From an uncultured Alphaproteobacteria bacterium (lineage in GTDB: Bacteria > Pseudomonadota > Alphaproteobacteria > CAAHEQ01 > UBA3637): DNA of 39,330 nucleotides. Positions 33,917 to 39,330 of the stretch are shown one piece after another (position 1 is the stretch's first letter; every line of letters starts with the position of its first letter). The translations under genes were made by a program, and so were the position numbers. The stretch is from positions 1-39,330 of the forward strand of contig CANPXT010000014.1 in assembly GCA_947586835.1 (NCBI GenBank), read 5' to 3'. A model generated the notes under the pieces. The model was not told the DNA's origin, ran no database searches, and worked only from the letters and a program-made list of their open reading frames with translations.

Positions 33917-35677
33917 TTACATAATTTCCGGAATCTCCAAGCCGATAATCCAAGCCATATCATAACTGATACGATATGCTGTCGCCGTTAATAAAAATCG
34001 CGTCATTTGTACCGACGGATTTTTGGCACCCCGAATCGGACACTCATGATAAAACACGTTAAAATCTTGAATTAATTTATAAATATAATCGCAAATCACA
34101 TGCGGTGCTTCATTTTGATAAGCTGTTTGAAAAAATTCCGGCATTTGATAAAGCCGTATTAAAAGTGCTCGTTCCGCAGGATTCGTCAAAACCATTTGAC
34201 ACCCTTTAAAAACATTCGCGTTCGGCATTTTTGACAACACCGATTTCATTCGCACCAATCCGTAAAGAATATAAGGCGCCGTTTTACCCTCCAACGCCGT
34301 CATTTTATCAATATCAAACACATAGTTACGCATGCGTTCATTCATCAAATCTGTATATTTAACGGCACTGACGGCAATTTTTTGAGCAATATTCTTTTTT
34401 CTTTTCTCACTTAATTTTGCGGCATTCTTACTTTGCTCCACTTTCTTCATGGAAGCCTGTACGGCTTCATTCAACAAGCGCTCCAATGTCATGACGCCGC
34501 CGTCTCTTGTTTTAAAGGGCTTATTATCCGCCCCCGTAATGGTTCCGAAGCCTAAATGCAACAATTCGGTTTTCGGAACCAATTTCAGTTTATGAGCCGC
34601 CGAAAACACTTGCTCAAAGTGCAGTGCCTGACGTGCATCGACCACATATAAAATGCGACCGGGTTGATAATCTTCCATGCGTGCTTCAATGGTCGCCAAA
34701 TCGGTTGCTCCGTACATAACGGCACCGTCGGATTTAACCATAATCAACGGCGGCAGTTTGTTTTTGGTTATTACACTTTTGCCGAGTTTAATCACTTCCG
34801 CTCCGTTATCTGTTTTTAAAACACCTTGTTTTTTCAATCGTTTAATCATTTTTTGCAAGCGATTGTTCACACTGCTTTCGCCCAACCATAAATCAAAATG
34901 CACATCAAGTTTTTGATAATTTTTCTTAATTTCCCGAACGGACAAATTAAGTATTTGACGCCACAATGCCCTGTATCCTTTATGCCCGTTTTGCAACAAG
35001 CGTGTATTTTCTTTGGCACGCGCCAAATACGCTTCGTCGTTTTTCGATTTTTGACTGGCAATCGGATACATTTCTTCCAAATCTTTTTCCGTAAACGGAA
35101 CAACGGTCTTTGCGGCATGATAATTTTCCGAAAAAAACGGCAAATCGGGATAACGTTCTTGTATTTCGGTAATTAAAAGCCCGATCGGCAATCCCCAATC
35201 GCCTAAATGAATATCTCCGACAATAAAATCATCGGCATATTGATGAATGCGCTTAATTGCTTCACCGATAACCGCCGGTCGCAAATGCCCGACATGCAAA
35301 GCTTTGGCAACATTCGGTCCGCCGTAATCAATAACGATTCGTTGCGCTTTTGTTAAGCGTTGATAGCCGTTTTTTCCTTTTTGAAACAAACAAAACGAAC
35401 GAATCAAAGCTTCATCACTCAAGCGCATATTAATAAAGCCCGGGCCGTCAACCGAAACGGTGGAAAAAAACGAATCTGTCTTTAAAACATCGGCAATTTT
35501 TTGAGCAATCTCACGCGGATTCTTCTTTTCCTTCTTGGCAAGCTGTAATGCCCCGTTTGATTGATAATCGCTAATATCTTTTCGATCGGAAAGGCCCGTT
35601 AAGGTAGGCACTTTATCATACCCGCAAGCTTTGAAGGCTTGACGCACTTTTTTTTCCACAATTGTGAGTAAACTCAT
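33917..35677 (-). CDS. argS: arginine--tRNA ligase
   Basis: A 586-residue class I synthetase charging tRNA-Arg. It starts with the Arg-N domain (LTIVEKKVRQAF, with VDGPGFINMRLS at about 79-90). The HIGH-type motif is PNVAKALHVGHLRP (about 124-137). The degenerate KMSK region, as usual for ArgRS, reads DNKPFKTRDGGVMTLERLL (about 392-410), and the C-terminal DALR-type anticodon domain contains YILYGLVRMKSV. AAGGAG precedes the ATG. It heads an operon with the small lipoprotein and is divergent from the SRP RNA gene. Confidence 0.96.
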   Translation of the reverse strand: MSLLTIVEKKVRQAFKACGYDKVPTLTGLSDRKDISDYQSNGALQLAKKEKKNPREIAQKIADVLKTDSFFSTVSVDGPGFINMRLSDEALIRSFCLFQKGKNGYQRLTKAQRIVIDYGGPNVAKALHVGHLRPAVIGEAIKRIHQYADDFIVGDIHLGDWGLPIGLLITEIQERYPDLPFFSENYHAAKTVVPFTEKDLEEMYPIASQKSKNDEAYLARAKENTRLLQNGHKGYRALWRQILNLSVREIKKNYQKLDVHFDLWLGESSVNNRLQKMIKRLKKQGVLKTDNGAEVIKLGKSVITKNKLPPLIMVKSDGAVMYGATDLATIEARMEDYQPGRILYVVDARQALHFEQVFSAAHKLKLVPKTELLHLGFGTITGADNKPFKTRDGGVMTLERLLNEAVQASMKKVEQSKNAAKLSEKRKKNIAQKIAVSAVKYTDLMNERMRNYVFDIDKMTALEGKTAPYILYGLVRMKSVLSKMPNANVFKGCQMVLTNPAERALLIRLYQMPEFFQTAYQNEAPHVICDYIYKLIQDFNVFYHECPIRGAKNPSVQMTRFLLTATAYRISYDMAWIIGLEIPEIM

Positions 35678-35709
35678 TTCATTCTCCTTATCAAAAAAAA
35701 ATTTAGTTG

Positions 35710-35739
35710 ATTATAGCCTTAAAAATTTACCGATTGCAA
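35710..35739 (-). promoter_or_regulatory. argS promoter
   Basis: On the minus strand, TTGCAA (35734-35739), an 18-nt spacer and TATAAT (35710-35715), 32 nt before the ATG. It lies back to back with the SRP RNA promoter, 10 bp apart. Confidence 0.7.
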
Positions 35740-35749
35740 GATTTTTTTG

Positions 35750-35778
35750 TTGACAGAGACAAAAAAGAATGAGATACT
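35750..35778 (+). promoter_or_regulatory. promoter of the SRP RNA gene
   Basis: TTGACA (35750-35755), a 17-nt spacer and GATACT (35773-35778), a few bases before the RNA 5' end. Confidence 0.75.
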
Positions 35779-35782
35779 TTTC

Positions 35783-35870
35783 GTGAAGGATGCGGGTGTT
35801 TTTCGTTAACAGCCGGTCAGGTTCGGAAGAAAGCAGCCGATTATCGCAAAAACAGGTCGTGTCCTTCGCC
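35783..35870 (+). ncRNA. ffs: signal recognition particle RNA, 4.5S type
   Basis: The universally conserved tip of small bacterial SRP RNA is present around 35815-35838 (GGTCAGGTTCGGAAGAAAGC, then AGCC). It differs from the E. coli form by single changes (GGTTCGGAAGAAAG versus GGTCCGGAAGGAAG). The flanks pair into one long hairpin, GTGAAGGATGCGG near the 5' end with CGTGTCCTTCGCC at the 3' end. The RNA binds Ffh (SRP54) and directs co-translational membrane targeting. The 5' end is set by the promoter and the 3' end by the pairing, each within a few bases. Confidence 0.95.
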
Positions 35871-35873
35871 TTG

Positions 35874-35904
35874 AAAGACGCATTTTTTTTCGCGTCTTTT
35901 TTTT
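35874..35904 (+). terminator. terminator of the SRP RNA gene
   Basis: A perfect 8-bp stem AAAGACGC / GCGTCTTT with a 10-nt T-rich loop and eight T after it, directly following the RNA. Confidence 0.92.
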
Positions 35905-36039
35905 ACTTTGCCCGCATTAAAATTAAAAATCGATAATAAAAATCACATTTTTCAAGCGCTTTCGTTGAAATCTCTGCTGTTAAAAATGCGGTATTATTAT
36001 ACCGTATTAAAAAATCTTTAAAAAACAAACAAAAATGTG

Positions 36040-36068
36040 TTGACAAATAAAAAAAGATATTGTATAAA
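36040..36068 (+). promoter_or_regulatory. promoter of rplM-rpsI
   Basis: TTGACA (36040-36045), a 17-nt spacer and TATAAA (36063-36068), 29 nt before the rplM ATG. Confidence 0.85.
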
Positions 36069-36097
36069 GATGTCCTGTTTAACAAAAGGATAAAATT

Positions 36098-36568
36098 ATG
36101 ACAATGAAAACAACAAAAACGCTGAGTCCTTCTGCCTGTGACGTCAAGTGGTACCTCATTGATGCGAAAGACTTGGTTTTAGGCCGTTTGGCAAGTCAAA
36201 TTGCAACAATCCTGCGCGGTAAAAACAAACCGTGTTTTTCGCCCAATCAAGACTGTGGTGATTATGTGGTTGTTGTTAATGCCGAAAAGGTTCAATTAAC
36301 GGGTCGGAAAATGGAACAAAAACAATATTTTCATCATTCTGGCTATATCGGTGGCATTAAGGGTATTTCCGTTGCGAAACAGTTGGAAGATCATCCCGAA
36401 CGCGTATTGGAAAAAGCCGTTCAACGTATGTTATCCCGCAATTCGCTCGGTCGTCAGCAAATGCGTAAACTGCGCATTTTTGTGGGACCCGAACACACTC
36501 ATCAAGCGCAAAATCCAATTACATTGGATATTGCTTCACGCAATCGTAAAAACAAAAGAGGTGAATAA
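36098..36568 (+). CDS. rplM: 50S ribosomal protein L13
   Basis: 156 residues, the normal alphaproteobacterial length. Signature segments are [19 protein letters not shown] (about 19-37), [24 protein letters not shown], and the C-terminal [28 protein letters not shown]. It is an early-assembly 23S rRNA-binding protein. AAGGA lies seven bases before the first ATG (36098). A second ATG two codons later is possible. Its stop overlaps the rpsI start by one base (TAATG), coupling the pair. Confidence 0.97.
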   Translation: MTMKTTKTLSPSACDVKWYLIDAKDLVLGRLASQIATILRGKNKPCFSPNQDCGDYVVVVNAEKVQLTGRKMEQKQYFHHSGYIGGIKGISVAKQLEDHPERVLEKAVQRMLSRNSLGRQQMRKLRIFVGPEHTHQAQNPITLDIASRNRKNKRGE

Positions 36569-37038
36569 TGGTTAAAAAAGAAACAGTTACGGCAGAATTA
36601 ACGGAAACAGTTGCCGAACAACCGACGCCTCGCGCTCCGAAAAAAGACAGCTTGGGTCGTTCTCAATCGGTCGGAAAGAAAAAAGATGCCGTTGCGCGCG
36701 TGATTATTAAGCCGGGCAAAGGCGTGATTACGGTTAACGGTCGCACCGTGGAAAATTATTTTCCACGTCCCGTGTTGCAAATGATTATCAATCAACCGTT
36801 TGCGGTTACCAATCGTGAAGGATTGTTTGATGTGCAATGTAACGTTCGCGGCGGTGGTTTATCCGGTCAGGCTTATGCTTTACGTCATGGTATCAGTCGT
36901 TGTTTGGATTTATTTGAACCCGAATTGCATACGGCTTTAAAACGGGCCGGCTTCTTAACACGCGATTCTCGTGTTGTTGAACGGAAAAAGCCCGGTTTAT
37001 CCAAAGCAAGAAAGCGGTTCCAATTTTCAAAACGTTAA
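36568..37038 (+). CDS. rpsI: 30S ribosomal protein S9
   Basis: 156 residues. After an N-terminal extension of about 30 residues common in alphaproteobacteria, the conserved core begins at [21 protein letters not shown]. It continues through [28 protein letters not shown] and [19 protein letters not shown], and ends in FQFSKR, the tail that reaches the ribosomal P site. A strong ribosome site (AGAGG) lies within the end of rplM. Confidence 0.97.
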   Translation: MVKKETVTAELTETVAEQPTPRAPKKDSLGRSQSVGKKKDAVARVIIKPGKGVITVNGRTVENYFPRPVLQMIINQPFAVTNREGLFDVQCNVRGGGLSGQAYALRHGISRCLDLFEPELHTALKRAGFLTRDSRVVERKKPGLSKARKRFQFSKR

Positions 37039-37055
37039 TTGTTACCCATCAACAC

Positions 37056-37092
37056 AAAAAGCAGGTTGTCACATATGGCAACCTGTTTTTTT
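37056..37092 (+). terminator. terminator of rplM-rpsI
   Basis: CAGGTTG / CAACCTG stem with a 10-nt loop, extended by A-rich and T-rich flanks, 24 nt after the rpsI stop. Confidence 0.88.
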
Positions 37093-37135
37093 TAACGCAT
37101 GATGATAAAAATGATTATAGAATCACATAAATCAA

Positions 37136-37432
37136 TTAATCTCGCATGTGATGATAGCGATATGATTCTCTAAAAGGGGAATAATGCCGAAAAGAATAAA
37201 TATCATTGCAACTTGTTGCGGGAATAATTTTAAAACAAGGCTGTTCGAAAGGGAAGAGAGTTGGTTCCTCGGCTTGTTGAACGGCATTTTTATCGATTTG
37301 AACATTTTTTTCCAAACGCCGGAGCGGTACTTTCGGAAATTGATTTTGAGGATGAGTGCATCCCGATAACTCGAAAGCAACTGCACAAGCACTCAAAGCA
37401 AGCAACGTATTACATGTTTTTAATTGTTTCAT
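37136..37432 (-). CDS. small lipoprotein of unknown function
   Basis: 98 residues from the ATG at 37432, preferred over one at 37471 because the signal peptide begins there (MKQLKTCNTLLALSACAVAF) and a GAGG site precedes it. The lipobox ELSGC makes Cys25 the lipidated residue. The mature part has a KVPLRRLEKNVQI segment, two more Cys and a Tyr/His/Arg-rich end. No known family. A consensus promoter lies about 100 nt upstream, leaving an unusually long leader. Confidence 0.65.
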   Translation of the reverse strand: MKQLKTCNTLLALSACAVAFELSGCTHPQNQFPKVPLRRLEKNVQIDKNAVQQAEEPTLFPFEQPCFKIIPATSCNDIYSFRHYSPFRESYRYHHMRD

Positions 37433-37534
37433 TTTAAAGGCCTCATTCACAAAAAACACTTCAACAAGCACAATAAAAGTATCTCATACTGTTCATAATT
37501 CTTTATGAAACACTGTTTTGTTTTCTGACTTTAT

Positions 37535-37563
37535 ATTATATCGAGTTTTTATTTATTTGTCAA
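37535..37563 (-). promoter_or_regulatory. promoter of the 98-residue lipoprotein
   Basis: On the minus strand, a perfect TTGACA (37558-37563), 17-nt spacer, TATAAT (37535-37540). The resulting leader of about 95 nt is AT-rich, with no clear riboswitch-like structure. Confidence 0.8.
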
Positions 37564-37593
37564 CAATTTTGTTATATTGTTTTGAATTTTGCT

Positions 37594-37854
37594 TTATGCC
37601 CGTTCATTCAGTTTTTCGTTCGATATTATGGTTCGAAAGGGTATTTGTTTTGAAACAATTTTCGGCTCATTCATAACAAAAGAAATAATACGATTGATGG
37701 AAATAACATCGGGAATAGGCATATCCACGGAATTTTGTTGTATTTTTTCTGCGGGTGCATTTGGTTCAGGCAATTTTTCCCGATGAGCGGAAACGCATCC
37801 GGACAAAGCGGCAACAATTGATAATCCGGTTATGACGGAACATGATTTACGCAT
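37594..37854 (-). CDS. small lipoprotein of unknown function
   Basis: 86 residues from the ATG at 37854. AAGGAGG lies five bases upstream, and a GTG six bases further upstream is less likely. The signal peptide MRKSCSVITGLSIVAALSGC carries a lipobox with Cys20. The mature part starts with a Pro-rich stretch (REKLPEPNAPAEKIQQN), followed by hydrophobic ISINRIISFVM. It resembles its downstream neighbour in size and plan but not clearly in sequence. It has its own promoter. Function unknown. Confidence 0.7.
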   Translation of the reverse strand: MRKSCSVITGLSIVAALSGCVSAHREKLPEPNAPAEKIQQNSVDMPIPDVISINRIISFVMNEPKIVSKQIPFRTIISNEKLNERA

Positions 37855-37886
37855 TGACACCTCCTTATATTTATCGAGATATTTTT

Positions 37887-37914
37887 ATTATACGTTTATA
37901 AATTCAATTGTCAA
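37887..37914 (-). promoter_or_regulatory. promoter of the 86-residue lipoprotein
   Basis: On the minus strand, TTGACA (37909-37914), a 16-nt spacer and TATAAT (37887-37892), 32 nt before the ATG. Confidence 0.85.
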
Positions 37915-38122
37915 GCACTCTTTACAAATGTTAAAAGCGAAAAAGGAGTCACGCAAAGCGAAAGTAAAATTGTTTTTGTTTTCCGCTTTACTCATATAGT
38001 GCGCAATTTGTTTTGTTATCGCCGTTATAATCGTCACAGATGTACGGTTATTCTGTCGAGACGAAATGTTTTTTCTATACCATTTTACATGGATAGCGTG
38101 TTAACGGCAGAACAAACCTGAT

Positions 38123-39330
38123 TTACCACGATGTCGTCGATGTCGGTGTTGACGGCGTCGGTGTACTCGGTGTTGTCCATCTCGCTGTTGTTTCCGGCGT
38201 TGTCCATATCGCCGTTGTCCATATCGGTGTTGTCGGCGTCGGAGTACTTGGCGTTGGCGTCGGCGTTATCCATGTCGTCGTTGTCGTTGGCGTCGGCGTT
38301 GTCCATGTTGTGGTTGTTTCCGGTGTCGTCGTGGTTGTTTCCGGCGTCGGTGTTCCCGTTGTCGTGGTTGTTGTCGGTAATCCCTGTGCTGTCGAAAGAC
38401 CACAGCATAACGCCCTGATTTCGTAATTCAAGCAATACGGCATCGGATATGGTCTTCCGCCCGGTTTTATATCTTTATTGCGGCAAATAAAACCAACTTT
38501 TTTATTACATGTAAACATTTGTCCTATATGTTGACTATTATTTAATGCTGATAAATCCCTAAGCGACATAGAGGGGAACATGCTCGCCCTGGCTTGAACA
38601 GCCTCAATCCAACCGGTTTGACATAAACCCTGAACCGGTTCAACATCGCCGCCATCTTTATCTTGATCCATCTTATCGGTATCTGTCCAACCTGTCCATT
38701 CGCAACCCGCCTTCGGCTCATACGTGATAGTGTTTTCACATTCAGAGAAATCGAAATCCGGAGTACTTACACATTGACTACCATCCCAAAATGGTTTATC
38801 GCTTGGGCACTCGATAACACATAAAGCTTTCGTAGTATAACCGTTGATTGGAGTGAGAGGTGTGACGTGAACAATTTTTTCAGGTGCATCAAGCCTTGTA
38901 GAAAACTTATAACAGCTATTTGTATAATTTGACATTGACGTACTTGCCCATATCCATTGGGTCCAACCATACAATCCGCTCCATATCTCACTGTTGTTAT
39001 TACAGTATGGAACACCACCAGAAGAAGTATTACTACACCCTAACTCCTCTATACTCACAAGCCTTCCGCTTCCTTTCTTTTGTGCGCCCAGCGCTTTGCA
39101 ATATCTGTCGGCACTCCACCAATTTACATCGGGTCCTAAGAAAAATGGGGTTGAATTGACTGTCTTTACTGAAGGTGACTCTATAATTTTACACTGGTAT
39201 GTTTTACAATTTTTTTCTTCCGTTATCTGAGTATAGGCATTATTACATGAGCCGCTGCAATCATCGCTCACACAATAATAACCCTCGGCACAATCGTCAT
39301 TCGTTCTGCATGTGATGGGGTTGCAAGCAC
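38123..39330 (-). CDS. Cys-rich surface protein with Thr/Pro-rich tail (5' end outside window)
   Basis: The frame is open to the right edge of the window (a GTG at 39271 is merely internal), so at least 402 residues are seen and the N-terminus is missing. The visible start is Cys-rich and EGF-like (CRTNDDCAEGYYC, SDDCSGSC). A central domain, from about VNWWSADRYCKALG to YGWTQWIWAS, has the spacing of C-type-lectin-like domains (Trp, Cys, LVSIEEL, WSG). More Cys-rich segments follow (CVIECPSDKPFWDGSQC). The last 80-85 residues are nearly all Thr, Pro, Trp and Ser (for example TTPTPTTTTTWITPTPTP), like a mucin-type stalk. It is probably a secreted or surface adhesin. The C-terminus has no visible anchor. 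Confidence 0.75.
   Translation of the reverse strand, partial: ACNPITCRTNDDCAEGYYCVSDDCSGSCNNAYTQITEEKNCKTYQCKIIESPSVKTVNSTPFFLGPDVNWWSADRYCKALGAQKKGSGRLVSIEELGCSNTSSGGVPYCNNNSEIWSGLYGWTQWIWASTSMSNYTNSCYKFSTRLDAPEKIVHVTPLTPINGYTTKALCVIECPSDKPFWDGSQCVSTPDFDFSECENTITYEPKAGCEWTGWTDTDKMDQDKDGGDVEPVQGLCQTGWIEAVQARASMFPSMSLRDLSALNNSQHIGQMFTCNKKVGFICRNKDIKPGGRPYPMPYCLNYEIRALCCGLSTAQGLPTTTTTTGTPTPETTTTTPETTTTWTTPTPTTTTTWITPTPTPSTPTPTTPIWTTAIWTTPETTARWTTPSTPTPSTPTSTTSW
38126..38390 (-). repeat. degenerate tandem repeat encoding a Thr/Pro stalk
   Basis: On the plus strand the region is built from near-repeats of short GTCGTT/GGCGTC/GTCCATATC-like units of 6-18 bp. The repeats keep the Thr/Pro frame open to the stop at 38123. 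One alternative minus frame is also open across the whole repeat (38085-38435) and would encode an Asn/Asp/Met-rich sequence. The repeat could vary in length by slippage. Confidence 0.7.

Noticed and set aside
38123..38400. CRISPR-like repeat array
   Set aside because: The units are short, degenerate and lack uniform spacers; they fit a coding tandem repeat.
39268..39271. Start codon of the Cys-rich protein at 39271
   Set aside because: The frame has no stop upstream and continues to the window edge with more Cys-rich residues, so the GTG is internal.

Overview
The window looks like a chromosomal segment of a low-GC, probably anaerobic alphaproteobacterium, perhaps from one of the uncultured gut lineages (this placement is inference). 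Supporting signs are a ruvB-ybgC-tolQRAB cluster in alphaproteobacterial order, an rplM-rpsI pair, a short 4.5S SRP RNA, an archaeal/Rickettsia-like valyl-tRNA synthetase, and a 1177-residue pyruvate:ferredoxin (flavodoxin) oxidoreductase, the classic anaerobic route from pyruvate to acetyl-CoA. Promoters follow a strikingly regular TTGACA-(16-18)-TATAAT pattern.

Layout. 1-4 kb: tRNA-Val(CAC), a membrane-anchored Stealth-family sugar-phosphate transferase, and valS. 4-10 kb (minus strand): an unknown helical protein, then the ruvB-ybgC-tolQ-tolR-tolA-tolB operon, with no pal downstream. 10-15 kb (plus): an unknown protein with a MutT-like Nudix hydrolase, then nifJ. 15-19.4 kb (plus): an ankyrin-repeat protein, an exported protein and a membrane-anchored protein in a translationally coupled pair, and a SIMPL-domain protein. 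19.9-20.7 kb (minus): a GT6 glycosyltransferase of the ABO blood-group family carrying the bacterial NxN motif.

The accessory part is a 6.9-kb island (21020-27903). It is bounded by a 29-bp direct repeat, one copy of which lies inside an intact initiator tRNA-fMet gene. The island carries a 48-residue ORF, a zinc-ribbon protein of an uncharacterised family, a small serine recombinase and a 1609-residue single-polypeptide Type ISP restriction-modification enzyme (nuclease, helicase, methyltransferase and target recognition in one chain). No tyrosine integrase is visible. Pairs of TGTCCC motifs spaced 11 bp lie near both ends, and a GC-rich hairpin block sits just outside the left repeat.

28-33 kb (minus): a flavodoxin, a DUF1189-like membrane protein, and a two-gene operon of large pilin-like surface proteins, one with a prepilin leader and one with a probable LamG-like C-terminus. 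33-37 kb: a small unknown protein, argS with a downstream LptM-like lipoprotein, the SRP RNA gene divergent from argS, then rplM-rpsI. 37-39.3 kb (minus): two small lipoproteins with separate promoters, and a Cys-rich protein with a Thr/Pro-rich repeated tail. That last gene runs off the right edge of the window.

Taken together, the window mixes housekeeping genes (translation, Tol envelope system, recombination, pyruvate oxidation) with surface-modification and adhesion genes (Stealth, GT6, pilin-like, Thr/Pro-rich protein) that suggest host association, plus one restriction island.
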